A DNA stretch of 64,000 nt from Pseudomonadales bacterium (GTDB lineage Bacteria > Pseudomonadota > Gammaproteobacteria > Pseudomonadales > Azotimanducaceae): contig JANQPF010000009.1 of the NCBI GenBank assembly GCA_028285415.1, positions 744,001 through 808,000 on the forward strand. Direction: 5' to 3'. A model generated the notes under the pieces. That model did no database searches and was not told the origin of the DNA. It was given only the letters and a program-made list of their open reading frames with translations. Shown piece after piece: positions 44,690 to 53,163 of this stretch. How positions within the stretch are numbered: position 1 is the first letter of the stretch; every line of letters begins with the position of its first letter. Position numbers and translations under genes: made by a program.

Positions 44690-45847
44690 ATGCAAAGTGA
44701 TGTGGCCATTGTCGGCATCGGCATGCACCCTTTCGGGCGCCACGAGGGCGTGACGGGCATGGAGCAGGGCGCCCACGCCGTGCGCGAAGCCTGCAAAGAT
44801 GCAGGGATCAGCTGGCAGGATCTGCAGTTTGCCGTTGGCGGCAGCGCCGCCGCCGGCAATCCGGACACCATGGTTTCCATGCTGGGCCTCACGGGGCTGC
44901 AATTCGTCAACGTCAATAACGGCTGTGCCACCGGCGGGACGGCACTCTCGACAGCCTACAACACCATCAAAGCCGGCATGGCAGACCTTGGCATTGCCAT
45001 CGGTTTCGACAAACACCCGCGCGGCGCTTTTGCGAGCGACCGGCCGGTGCATCCGGTCGACGGCGGCCGGGACTGGTACGGCGGCAGCGGCATGGCCATC
45101 AATCCACAGTTCTTCGCGATCAAGATCAACCGCTACATGGGCAAGCACGGCATTTCGCATCAGACGCTGGCGCGGGTAGCCGCCAAGGCGACACGCAACG
45201 GCTCAATGAATCCCATGGCGTGGCGCAAGCAGCCGTTCAGCGAGGACGAGATCCTGCAATCACAGATGCTCGCCTATCCGCTGACGCAGTACATGTTCTG
45301 CTCTCCGGGCGAAGGCGGCGTTGCGCTTGTGCTCAGCCGGTCAGATCAGGCTCACAAGTACACCAACACGCCGATTTATCTGAATGCTGCCGTCATGCGC
45401 TCGCGCCGTTTTGGCAGTTTCGAAGTCAAAGCTTCCTGGCTGCCGAAGGACGATGAGGTGGGCCCCACCGCGGACGCCTCGAGGGCTGCCTTTGAGCTGG
45501 CCGGCATCGGGCCTGAGGATGTGGACGTTGCCCAGCTGCAGGACACCGAATCGGGCGCTGAGATCATGCACATGGCTGAGAACGGTTTCTGCGAAGACGG
45601 TGAACAGGAGTTCATGCTCGAGCGCGGTGAAACCGAAATCAACGGACGCCTGCCCATCAACACCGACGGCGGCTGCATTGCCAACGGTGAGCCAATCGGT
45701 GCGTCCGGTTTGAGACAGGTCTACGAAAACGTGCTGCAACTCAGAGGCGGAGCCGGACCCCGCCAGGTGCCGAACGATCCGAAGGTGGCCTACACCCATG
45801 TCTACGGTGCGCCGGGAATCAGCGGTGTTACCATACTTTCAAAATAA
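44690..45847 (+). CDS. Thiolase-like protein (SCP-x/Ltp2 type), probably an acyl-CoA aldolase subunit
   Basis: 385 residues from ATG 44690 (TGGAG upstream). The thiolase fold is plain: SDVAIVGIGMHPFGRHEG at the N-terminus, VNNGCATGGTALSTAYN with Cys79, and INTDGGCIANGEPIGASGLRQVYE. But the GHP histidine is Glu334 (NGEP), and the C-terminal CxG cysteine motif is replaced by HVYGAPGISG. Canonical thiolytic chemistry is therefore unlikely. Ltp2-like proteins also depart from GHP at this point and act as retro-aldolases with a DUF35 partner. A similar carbon-carbon cleavage on a side-chain CoA ester is my inference. Confidence 0.88.
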   Translation: MQSDVAIVGIGMHPFGRHEGVTGMEQGAHAVREACKDAGISWQDLQFAVGGSAAAGNPDTMVSMLGLTGLQFVNVNNGCATGGTALSTAYNTIKAGMADLGIAIGFDKHPRGAFASDRPVHPVDGGRDWYGGSGMAINPQFFAIKINRYMGKHGISHQTLARVAAKATRNGSMNPMAWRKQPFSEDEILQSQMLAYPLTQYMFCSPGEGGVALVLSRSDQAHKYTNTPIYLNAAVMRSRRFGSFEVKASWLPKDDEVGPTADASRAAFELAGIGPEDVDVAQLQDTESGAEIMHMAENGFCEDGEQEFMLERGETEINGRLPINTDGGCIANGEPIGASGLRQVYENVLQLRGGAGPRQVPNDPKVAYTHVYGAPGISGVTILSK

Positions 45848-45867
45848 CGTTCACGAGAGGGGAACCC

Positions 45868-46659
45868 ATGGACAAGCAATTCGGTGACGTCCACGTCAGC
45901 GACGCGGGCGATTTTGTTGCCGTCGCGGAAATTCAGCGCGGTCCGAACAACTTTTTCGATCAGGATCTGATCGCCAGTCTGGCCGACGCGTTCGAAGAAC
46001 TGGACGAAGATCCGAGCTGCCGCGTCATTGTGCTCTGCTCCGAAGGTAAACACTTCTGCGCGGGCGCCAATTTCGGCTCGCGGGAAGGCCAGGAGGAGCG
46101 CGCGCAGCGAACCGCCGAAGACGGCAATCCGCTCTATCGGGAAGCGGTGCGACTGTTCCGCAACAAGAAGCAGGTCATTGCCGCTGTGCAAGGGGCTGCG
46201 GTGGGCGGCGGCTTCGGGCTTGCGATCATGCCGGACTTTCGCGTGGCCTGCCCGGAAGCCCGCTTCACGGCAAACTTCGTGAAGCTGGGGTTCACTCCCG
46301 GCTTTGGCCTTACGCACACCCTGCCGCGCATCATCGGCGAGCAGGCAGCCACCGACCTCTTTTACACCGGTAAACGCATCGGCGGCGAAGAAGCCCATGC
46401 GCTCGGCATTGTCGATCGGCTGGTGCCACTGGCTGAGGTGCGCGAAGCAGCCATTGCTTACGCCAAAGAAATTGCCGAGAACGCGCCCCTGGCGCTCATT
46501 TCTCTGCGTGAGCAGATGCGGGGTGATCTCGCGGATGCGGTGCAGAAAGCCACCGACCGGGAAGGCTTCGAGCAGTTTCACCTGCAGCGTACGAACGATC
46601 ACAAGGAAGGTGTCAAAGCGGTGGCCGAGAGACGACCCGGAGACTTCACCGGGACCTGA
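45868..46659 (+). CDS. Enoyl-CoA hydratase/isomerase-family protein with altered catalytic residues
   Basis: 263 residues, crotonase fold. The oxyanion holes are intact: KHFCAGANFGS and GAAVGGGFGLAIMPD. Where classical hydratases have the first catalytic Glu (E144 in the rat enzyme) this protein has Phe137 in ANFVKLGFTPGFG, and the second (E164) is Asp163 in AATDLFYTG. It still binds acyl-CoA but probably does not hydrate by the standard mechanism; isomerase, hydrolase or retro-aldol chemistry are options. It is the third gene of the DUF35-thiolase operon, 20 bp after the second. Confidence 0.88.
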   Translation: MDKQFGDVHVSDAGDFVAVAEIQRGPNNFFDQDLIASLADAFEELDEDPSCRVIVLCSEGKHFCAGANFGSREGQEERAQRTAEDGNPLYREAVRLFRNKKQVIAAVQGAAVGGGFGLAIMPDFRVACPEARFTANFVKLGFTPGFGLTHTLPRIIGEQAATDLFYTGKRIGGEEAHALGIVDRLVPLAEVREAAIAYAKEIAENAPLALISLREQMRGDLADAVQKATDREGFEQFHLQRTNDHKEGVKAVAERRPGDFTGT

Positions 46660-46694
46660 AAAGAGGGCGAGCAACAACGCCCTGAACCGCTCTG

Positions 46695-47477
46695 TCAGCG
46701 CTCCGGAGCTTGCAGCGTCACTCCGCCGTCTACAATCAATGTCTGTCCGGTGACATAGCGGGATAAATCGGAGACAAGAAACAGCACGGCGTTGCCGATA
46801 TCCCAGCCACTACCCTCTATCTGCAGTGGTGCCGCCAGTCTTCGTTTTTCGCGTTGTTCATCCGTCATGCCGCCCGCCGTCACCATCGGGGTGTATACGG
46901 GACCGGGTGCCACGCAGTTGACCCGGATGCCGTCAGCGGCATGATCCACCGCCATGGCGCGCGTCAGTGCAATTACCGCCCCTTTGGAAGTGGAGTAAGC
47001 CGTGAGCCCTCGCGGTCGCAATGCGGATATGGATGAGACGTTCACAATCGCGCCGCCACCGCGTTCCCGCATGACGGGAATGACATGCTTTGACATCAGG
47101 AACATGGAATTCACGTTCACACGCATCACCGTGTCCCACCGCGCCGGGTCCTCATCAACCACGGAATGACGGCTGCCGATACCCACGTTGTTGTCGAGAA
47201 CATCCACCCCGCCGAACGTCTCGCAGGCATGGTCGACAACGCGGCGGCAATCTTCCTCACGCGTGACGTCCGCTGCACAGGCGTTCGCCATCCCGCCTTC
47301 CTCATGAATCATCTCGACGGTACGCCGCGCCAGGTCCTCGTCCCGGTCGACCGCAATCACCCGGGCACCCGCGCGAGCGAACAAGATCGCCGCCGCGCGC
47401 CCATTACCGATGCCCTCGCCGCTGGCACCGGCGCCGGAGACGATCGCCACTTTGTCTTTCAAGCCGGTAATTTCCAT
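46695..47477 (-). CDS. Short-chain dehydrogenase/reductase
   Basis: 260 residues from ATG 47477 (GAGAGG upstream). A longer frame to 47672 is non-coding. Nucleotide loop VSGAGASGEGIGNGRAA, then DVLDNNVGIGSR in place of NNAG, catalytic serine in NVSSISALRP, and the Tyr/Lys motif in TAYSTSKGAVIALTRAM. It ends RYVTGQTLIVDGGVTLQAP, the standard SDR end. NAD(P)-dependent oxidation or reduction of an alcohol/ketone. It is the last gene of the minus-strand run that begins at 52199, 43 bp after the aminotransferase. Confidence 0.9.
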   Translation of the reverse strand: MEITGLKDKVAIVSGAGASGEGIGNGRAAAILFARAGARVIAVDRDEDLARRTVEMIHEEGGMANACAADVTREEDCRRVVDHACETFGGVDVLDNNVGIGSRHSVVDEDPARWDTVMRVNVNSMFLMSKHVIPVMRERGGGAIVNVSSISALRPRGLTAYSTSKGAVIALTRAMAVDHAADGIRVNCVAPGPVYTPMVTAGGMTDEQREKRRLAAPLQIEGSGWDIGNAVLFLVSDLSRYVTGQTLIVDGGVTLQAPER

Positions 47478-47520
47478 TGCTTCGAAACCTCTCTCAGCTA
47501 CCCTGGCAAATGGATGCGAG

Positions 47521-48783
47521 CTAAGCCGCGTCTCCCGCAGCCACCCGATCACACGCCAGGCGCAGGCGTCTGGCGGCCTCGGCAAAATCACTCTCCGGCG
47601 TCCACGGGTAGGCGATGCGTACGTGTTCCGACTCACCCAGCGGCGTAAATCCTCGACCGTTGTTGACCGCAATACCTTCGCTGACGGCGGTACGCCAGAG
47701 CAACTCGCGATCGATGCCGGGTTTCAAGTGCGCCCAGATATAGAAACCGCCTTCCGGCACCTGCCAGTCCATGAACGCGGCGAGCCCCGCCTGCAGCATC
47801 GCGTCGTTCATCAAGTCTCGTTTGCGTTTGTAGATATCACGCATCTTGCCAAGGTGAGTGTCGTAGTGGCCGCTCAAGAGGAACTCGCCAAACGTGCGCA
47901 AGCCAAACTGGTTCTGGCCCATGGCAAAGCGCATGCGGCCGAAAAGCGACAGCAGATCGGGGCGGGCATGGATATAACCCACGCGGATGCCGGTTGCGAC
48001 AGTTTTGGAGAACGAACCCACCGTGATGACCCCCCAGCCTTCCGCCATCGCGGATAGCGCCGCAGGCGGCGGCTCATCGAACCAGAGCTCGCGATACGCT
48101 TCATCGTCCAGCACCATCGCATCGTGCTGACAAGCCAGCTCCAGGAGACGCACACGTCGGGCTTCGGACAGCGTCACGCCCGAGGGATTCTGAAACGCCG
48201 AGATGGTGTAGATGAGCTTGGTCCGCTTTCCCGCCGCGGCAAGCTCATCGAGAAGTCTCTCGAGCGCGGCCACATCCATGCCCTCCCCGTCCATGGGCAC
48301 GCAGCGCACTTCAGCCCCGACGCCGCGGAAATTGTGCAGCGTTCCCATATAGGTAGGGCTTTCGGCAATGATCACATCACCCGCATCGATCAGCGAGCGC
48401 ACAACCAGGTCGATGGCGCCTGCTGAACCGTTGGTGAGCTGAAACCAGTCCGGCTCAACGGCAAACCCTTCGAGAGCGCTGCGCCGTTCGGCTAGCCAGG
48501 CACGAATGCCTTCAGGGCCCTGCCCGAATCCGTAGCGAAGCGCCAGGTCTCCCGGCCGCGACAGCACCACGTCAGCCGCGTTGGCCAGCGCTTCCTTGGG
48601 CAGCGATTCCGCATCAGGAATACCGACGGCCAGGTAAAGCAGATCCCGCTTGGGTTCAACGTCCTTTGGCAGATCCCACTCGCCGGGGGTCCCGAACAAC
48701 GGTGCGGAAAAACGATTGGCCACGTCCAGCGGCGTGCGCTCGCCCCACTTTGCGGCAAGCTGTTGTGCAACTTCGTAACTCAT
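47521..48783 (-). CDS. PLP-dependent aminotransferase (fold type I, class I/II, 2-aminoadipate/MocR-like)
   Basis: 420 residues. LYLAVGIPDAESLP and LRYGFGQGPEGIRAWLAERR open the family pattern. LTNGSAGAIDLVVRSLIDAGDVIIAESPTY binds the cofactor phosphate, IYTISAFQNPSGVTLS and VLDDEAYRELWF give the Asn and Asp/Tyr, and TVGSFSKTVATGIRVGYI carries the Schiff-base lysine in SFSKT. It resembles 2-aminoadipate transaminase and the effector half of MocR regulators, without a winged helix. It moves an amino group to or from a keto acid. It overlaps the TetR gene by 4 bp (ATGA). Confidence 0.9.
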   Translation of the reverse strand: MSYEVAQQLAAKWGERTPLDVANRFSAPLFGTPGEWDLPKDVEPKRDLLYLAVGIPDAESLPKEALANAADVVLSRPGDLALRYGFGQGPEGIRAWLAERRSALEGFAVEPDWFQLTNGSAGAIDLVVRSLIDAGDVIIAESPTYMGTLHNFRGVGAEVRCVPMDGEGMDVAALERLLDELAAAGKRTKLIYTISAFQNPSGVTLSEARRVRLLELACQHDAMVLDDEAYRELWFDEPPPAALSAMAEGWGVITVGSFSKTVATGIRVGYIHARPDLLSLFGRMRFAMGQNQFGLRTFGEFLLSGHYDTHLGKMRDIYKRKRDLMNDAMLQAGLAAFMDWQVPEGGFYIWAHLKPGIDRELLWRTAVSEGIAVNNGRGFTPLGESEHVRIAYPWTPESDFAEAARRLRLACDRVAAGDAA

Positions 48784-49400
48784 GACTTTGCTTTATCCAG
48801 ACTCTCGAGCAGTTGTTTGACCTGAAGCTCAGCGCGCTTCAGCGAAAACGTTTTCGGATCGGCAAGGTATAGCAAAGTCAGTCCGCGCAGAAGTCCGAGA
48901 ATTGTCGCTGCGGCTTCGCGGACTACCAGGTCTTCACGCAGCTCGCCGTTTTCCACCCCTTCCTGAATGAGGTTTCCGACCGCGCGAATGGTCTGCTTGT
49001 TGAAGTCGGCAATCTCACCGCGCATCTCCGGTACCGCGCCGAGGGATTCCCCCATGACGAGATAGAGCGCCCGCAGATGGGGATTGTTACGGGACAGCCG
49101 GCTCAGGAACACTTCGACGTAGCGCTCGAGCCCGGCCACCACCGTTTCGGTCTTGGACACTTCAGTCATCGACTCGCGGGTGAACGATCGATAAATCTCA
49201 TCCAGCACCGCACGCAGAAGCGCCTGCTTGGAACCGAAGCGGTTACTGACGAGGCCGCCGGTGTACCCCGCGCGGTTGCCGATGTCATTGAGGGTGGTGC
49301 GCACGTATCCCTGCTCCGCGAAAAGCTCAATGGCTGCCTGGATCATGCGCCCGTCCGATTCGGCCTTGCGCTCAGCCTGAGTTCGGCGCGCGGTGTTCAC
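48780..49400 (-). CDS. TetR-family regulator inside the catabolic operon
   Basis: 206 residues. DNA-binding region MIQAAIELFAEQGYVRTTLNDIGNRAGYTGGLVSNRFGSKQALLRAVL. The recognition helix carries an unusual GGLVSNRFGSK. The C-terminal domain has VNGELREDLVVREAAATILGLLRGL, typical of TetR regulators of lipid or xenobiotic genes. It overlaps both the upstream monooxygenase gene and the downstream aminotransferase gene by 4 bp, so it is made with the operon it probably controls. A likely site is the repeat region at 52240-52271. Confidence 0.9.
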   Translation of the reverse strand: MNTARRTQAERKAESDGRMIQAAIELFAEQGYVRTTLNDIGNRAGYTGGLVSNRFGSKQALLRAVLDEIYRSFTRESMTEVSKTETVVAGLERYVEVFLSRLSRNNPHLRALYLVMGESLGAVPEMRGEIADFNKQTIRAVGNLIQEGVENGELREDLVVREAAATILGLLRGLTLLYLADPKTFSLKRAELQVKQLLESLDKAKS

Positions 49401-50551
49401 AGGCCCGGCGCCTCGTCATCGAGGCCCATCATGACGCGCCCGGCAAGCTCCATCACCGTCTCTGAGACCATCATGTGCTGCGAGGCCACGTGGACGTCAC
49501 GGAAGTGCTGCTGCAGACAGGAGGTTTCGAACACGGAAGAGCCGCCCACGATGGAGTACATGCGGTCGATCACCTTGACTGCGGTATCCATCGCATGGAC
49601 GTTCGCCGTTCTCAGTGCCCGCCGGTCGTGAATGTCCGGCTCACGGTCCTGGATCTTCTCCCAGATCTCATCGATAGTGTTGTAAAAAAGCGCCCGTGCG
49701 GCGCGCAGCTCCGTATCGACGACGGCCACGTCGCGGTGCAGGATGGGCCGCTGGGAAAGCGTCCGCTGGCTGCCCTGGGGCGTTTTTTCCTTCGCAAGCC
49801 CGATAACTTCCTGGATCGAAGCCCGAGCCATGCCCATGGCGATTGCGCCACAGGGCGTCGAGAGAATACCGAAGCGAGGGAAACGGAAAATCGGCTCATG
49901 CGCGTACGTCCTTGCACCGCTCAGGCTGCCCATGCGTTCTGCCGGCACCCAGACGTCTTCGGCGACATAGTCGCTGGAGCCCGTGCCACGCAGCCCGGAT
50001 ACGTGCCAGTTGTCCATGATCTCAATCTCTTCGGGCTTGAACACCGCCCGATTCACTGCCTCATCGCCGGCTACGGGATCGCCGTGCGCATCCACCTCCG
50101 TCAGCGCACCGCAAATCCAGTGCGCGTTGTGACAGCTGGAACCCCACTTCCAGTGTCCGTTAATCAGGTAGCCGTCCTGCCCATCGCGGGGTTGACGGAT
50201 TGCCGTGCCGCTCGGCGCAAAGACGCTGCTGACGATCACCCGGGGATCATGCGCAATCCGGTCGCGCTGCTCGGGCGGCAGCGACGCAACGTGAAGATGA
50301 GAGGTGTAACAGATGAACGTACACCAGGCGGCGGAGCCGTTGCCCGTTGCCAGCGTCTCAACCAGCTCACAGGCGGCGCGCGGGCCGATGTTTAGCCCGC
50401 CGGTTGCCTCCGGGGCGCAGGCCCTATAGAACCCCTCCCCCGCCAGACGATCCGCGAGCTCCTGGGGCAGGCACCGGTTGTCGTCGATCTCGCGGGACCG
50501 CTCGATCAGCTCGGGCACATACGACGCGGCTTTCTCAACCAATGGATGCAT
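49397..50551 (-). CDS. HsaA-like acyl-CoA-dehydrogenase-fold flavin monooxygenase
   Basis: 384 residues, GGAG five bases before ATG 50551. N-terminal helices (MHPLVEKAASYVPELIERSREID, EGFYRACAPEATGGLNIG), beta domain with YLINGHWKWGSSCHNAHWICGA and DNWHVSGLRGTGSSDYVAEDVWVP. The C-terminal bundle ends SCLQQHFRDVHVASQHMMV. The WKWGSxCxxAxW stretch in place of a CoA site marks the group-D FMNH2 hydroxylases such as HsaA, which need a separate flavin reductase. It probably hydroxylates an aromatic or N-containing substrate. It overlaps TetR by 4 bp; the TauD gene is 11 bp upstream. Confidence 0.9.
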   Translation of the reverse strand: MHPLVEKAASYVPELIERSREIDDNRCLPQELADRLAGEGFYRACAPEATGGLNIGPRAACELVETLATGNGSAAWCTFICYTSHLHVASLPPEQRDRIAHDPRVIVSSVFAPSGTAIRQPRDGQDGYLINGHWKWGSSCHNAHWICGALTEVDAHGDPVAGDEAVNRAVFKPEEIEIMDNWHVSGLRGTGSSDYVAEDVWVPAERMGSLSGARTYAHEPIFRFPRFGILSTPCGAIAMGMARASIQEVIGLAKEKTPQGSQRTLSQRPILHRDVAVVDTELRAARALFYNTIDEIWEKIQDREPDIHDRRALRTANVHAMDTAVKVIDRMYSIVGGSSVFETSCLQQHFRDVHVASQHMMVSETVMELAGRVMMGLDDEAPGL

Positions 50552-50562
50552 GACTTCTCCGT

Positions 50563-51381
50563 TCAGATGATGGGCGTGCGACGCAGCGTGCGCGGCTCTT
50601 CTTTCGCAAACGGCAGCCGTGCGTGGGCCACGAGCAGGTTGTGCCAGACAATGAGATCGTCCGGCTGCCAGCGGTGGCGATAGGTGCAGATTTCCTGCGC
50701 ATGCGCCTCGCCAAACGCGGTCAGCTCGTTGTAGAAGGCTATACCCTCGTCACGATCGATCCCTTCGAAGTCCAATGTGCTCTGCGAGTGCAGCAGCGCC
50801 CGTCTGCCCGTCGCGGGATCCTGCCAGACCCAGGGTCTCACTTTCGTCGGCGACCCCGGCGTCGGCTCGGTGTCCCAATCCCGATACTCCCGGGCGGCTA
50901 TTTTCGTGTGGTCGTAAAGGTGTTTGCACTGGATGCCGTCCACCCGGGTTTTCATCTCCGGCGGCAGCGCATCGTAGAAAGCCACGGCACTGCGGAAATG
51001 GGTTTCGCTTCCCGAGGCTGGCACTTCAATGCCGTAGAGCATCAGCGCCTTCAAAGGCGGGTCGTAAAACAGGTGATCGTGATGGAAGTGGATGGCGCCT
51101 TTGCCGAGCACGCCATCGGGACGCACGTTGGAGACGTACTGCATGCCCGGCTTTTTTGACTGCCCCGGCGCACCGGCACGGTCGGTGACCTCACCAATGG
51201 CGCTGGCCAGCGCGTACTGATGTTCTTCCTCGAAACCCGCGACGTTGGTTTTAACCAGGTTGTACTCGTTGAAGAGATCAACGAATGCGGCAAGCACGAC
51301 GTCTTGCAGGAAATCAGCTGCTTCGAGATCGAATACCTCGACACCCAGGCCACACTCGAGCGGCTGCGAATGCAGAATCAT
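50563..51381 (-). CDS. TauD/TfdA-family Fe(II)/2-oxoglutarate dioxygenase
   Basis: 272 residues from ATG 51381. A GTG at 51384 is also possible; the stop TGA of the upstream gene shares the base, as TGATG. The metal triad is HFHHDHLF (HxD near residue 99) and the distal His in LIVWHNLLVAHARLPF, with the 2-oxoglutarate arginine in EPRTLRRTP at the end. The middle is normal for the family: LMLYGIEVPASGSETHFRS and ALPPEMKTRVDG. It oxidises a substrate with O2 and 2-oxoglutarate, often cleaving C-S, C-O or C-N bonds after hydroxylation. It belongs to the six-gene operon. Confidence 0.9.
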   Translation of the reverse strand: MILHSQPLECGLGVEVFDLEAADFLQDVVLAAFVDLFNEYNLVKTNVAGFEEEHQYALASAIGEVTDRAGAPGQSKKPGMQYVSNVRPDGVLGKGAIHFHHDHLFYDPPLKALMLYGIEVPASGSETHFRSAVAFYDALPPEMKTRVDGIQCKHLYDHTKIAAREYRDWDTEPTPGSPTKVRPWVWQDPATGRRALLHSQSTLDFEGIDRDEGIAFYNELTAFGEAHAQEICTYRHRWQPDDLIVWHNLLVAHARLPFAKEEPRTLRRTPII

Positions 51382-52199
51382 CACCCACCTACCTTTTCCG
51401 CAATGGCGGCGTAGTTGTCGAGGACGGGCAAAACCTTGTCTGCGCCTCTGGACGGGATGCCCATGATGATCCGGTCGGCACCCGCCTCGGCGTACACTTC
51501 CGCCTGGCCCGGGTCGAGGAGGAGCACCGTCACGGATAGATCCTCACGCCCTTCCCCCCTGGCCTTCTCGTTGAACTCCCGAACATGGTCAGGCAGGTCA
51601 GGGACATCCGAACGCGGCAGCCAGCCGTCGGCATAACGGAAGGCGCGGTTGAAAGCGCCGGGATAGGTACCGCCGACCAGCACCGGCGGGTTGGGTTTCT
51701 GCCGTGGCTTGGGCCAGGCATCCATGGGGCCGAAGTTGACGAACTCGCCCGCGTACTCGGGCACGTCGTCACGCCATATGGCCTGCATCGCCTCGACCCG
51801 TTCGCGCATGAGCTTGAAGCGGCGACCCGGATCCGTGGTGCCGTGGTTGGCCATTTCTTCGATGTTCCAGCCCGCGCCGATCCCGAGCACAAAACGCCCG
51901 TTGCTGATGACGTCGAGGCTCGCCACCAGCTTGGCCGTCTGTATCGGATCACGCTGGATGATGAGACAGATTCCTGTGCCGAGCAGCACGTTCGAAGGTA
52001 CCGTGGCGGCCGTTGCGAGGTACACGAACGGGTCCATCGCCTCGTAGTACATCCGCGGCAGCTCGCGGTCCGTGGATTTCGGCAGATGGGAGTGCTCGGC
52101 AATGAACAGCGAATCCAGCCCGCGGGACTCGAGCTCGGGAACGAGCTCCGGTCCGGAAATCGTGTTTTCTGTTGCAAACAACAGTGTCCCGACCTTCAT
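51381..52199 (-). CDS. LLM-class flavin monooxygenase (F420-type / luciferase-like), first gene of the operon
   Basis: 272 residues with a strong GGAGGAG ribosome site. TIM-barrel pattern: MKVGTLLFATENTISGPEL, RGLDSLFIAEHSHLP, VLLGTGICLIIQRDPIQTAKL, GRFVLGIGAGWN, then PPVLVGGTYPGAFNRAFRYADGWLPRS. The layout is that of the TIGR03619-like F420 group, although F420 use cannot be told from FMN by sequence alone. It may open the pathway by adding oxygen to its substrate. Its start is 104 bp from the divergent deacetylase gene. Confidence 0.9.
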   Translation of the reverse strand: MKVGTLLFATENTISGPELVPELESRGLDSLFIAEHSHLPKSTDRELPRMYYEAMDPFVYLATAATVPSNVLLGTGICLIIQRDPIQTAKLVASLDVISNGRFVLGIGAGWNIEEMANHGTTDPGRRFKLMRERVEAMQAIWRDDVPEYAGEFVNFGPMDAWPKPRQKPNPPVLVGGTYPGAFNRAFRYADGWLPRSDVPDLPDHVREFNEKARGEGREDLSVTVLLLDPGQAEVYAEAGADRIIMGIPSRGADKVLPVLDNYAAIAEKVGG

Positions 52200-52239
52200 T
52201 GTCTTCTCCTCCTCAGACTTTCATGGCAATATGAGAACG

Positions 52240-52271
52240 CTAAGTTAGTTTACAGCCACTAAGTAAGTTAC
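52240..52271. promoter_or_regulatory. Direct and inverted repeats in the divergent promoter region (candidate TetR operator)
   Basis: CTAAGTTAGTTTAC (52240-52253) is repeated as CTAAGTAAGTTAC (52259-52271), starts 19 bp apart. Within them TTAGT (52245-52249) and ACTAA (52258-52262) form an inverted repeat. The stretch is far more AT-rich than its surroundings and sits in the 104-bp gap between two divergent operons. Confidence 0.6.
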
Positions 52272-52303
52272 ACATCTTCGATTGAAATGGAAAGGTGAAG
52301 GGA

Positions 52304-53152
52304 ATGGATCAGAAAATCAGCGTGTGCCTGTCTTTCGACTTCGATGCGATATCCATCTGGGTCGGGCCGAAGGGGACACGTTCACCCAACCTGATCTCGC
52401 GCGGGGAGTTCGGCGCACGGGTCGGCGCCGAGCGCATGCTGAAACTGCTGACCGACGAGGGCATACCGAGCACCTGGTTCATACCGGGTCACACCATCGA
52501 CACCTTTCCGGAAATCTGCCGCGAGATTGCCGACGCCGGGCACGAAGTGGGCTACCACGGCTACTGCCACGAAGGTCCCACCTCAAAGCGTCCGTTCGAG
52601 GAGGAACGCGACATCCTGCGCCGCGCCATCGCATGCATCGAGCGCATCAGCGGCAAGGCCCCGGTAGGCCACCGGTTGCCCGGAGGAAATCTCGGGGAAC
52701 GCTGGACTAACCTCCTCATCGAGCACGGGATCCGCTACGACAGCTCCATGGCCCCACACGACTTTGCGCCGGTCTATCACCGGCTTGGTGACGTACCGCG
52801 CACAGACGGTCCCTACGAGTTCGGCAGGGAAGTTGATCTCGTCATCCTGCCGTTCGATTGGAACATGGACGACGCGCCCTACTTCAGCTACGAGCCCGGG
52901 TCGGGCCGTCCGGGTCTGCGTTCACCGGCGGAAGTGCTGGAGATCTGGAAGGACGAGTTCGACTACCTGTACCACCGCATCGGTGAAGGCGTGTACGTCC
53001 TGACCATGCACCCGCAAACGACGGGCAAAGGCAGCCGCATGCTCATGCTGGAACGGCTGATCGGGCACATCAAGGAACACGAGCACATCGAGTTCAAAAC
53101 GCTGGCGGACGTGGCGGACGAGTTCCGCGCTGCCAATCCCATTGCAAGCTGA
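52304..53152 (+). CDS. NodB-fold polysaccharide deacetylase / PuuE-like amidohydrolase
   Basis: 282 residues from ATG 52304 (AAAGG upstream); GTG 52295 is less likely. The NodB motif 1 acids are in VCLSFDFDAISIW. Motif 2 HxxxxH is HEVGYHGYCHE, motif 3 arginine is in VGHRLPGGNLGE, and VYVLTMHPQTTGKGSRM holds the late histidine. The length and the HPQ...GKGSRM block are closer to the cytoplasmic PuuE allantoinase and HpPgdA-like group than to secreted chitin deacetylases; there is no signal peptide. It probably hydrolyses an amide or cyclic amide. It heads a plus-strand set, followed after 11 bp by an SDR. Confidence 0.9.
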   Translation: MDQKISVCLSFDFDAISIWVGPKGTRSPNLISRGEFGARVGAERMLKLLTDEGIPSTWFIPGHTIDTFPEICREIADAGHEVGYHGYCHEGPTSKRPFEEERDILRRAIACIERISGKAPVGHRLPGGNLGERWTNLLIEHGIRYDSSMAPHDFAPVYHRLGDVPRTDGPYEFGREVDLVILPFDWNMDDAPYFSYEPGSGRPGLRSPAEVLEIWKDEFDYLYHRIGEGVYVLTMHPQTTGKGSRMLMLERLIGHIKEHEHIEFKTLADVADEFRAANPIAS

Positions 53153-53163
53153 CGGAGCATCCC

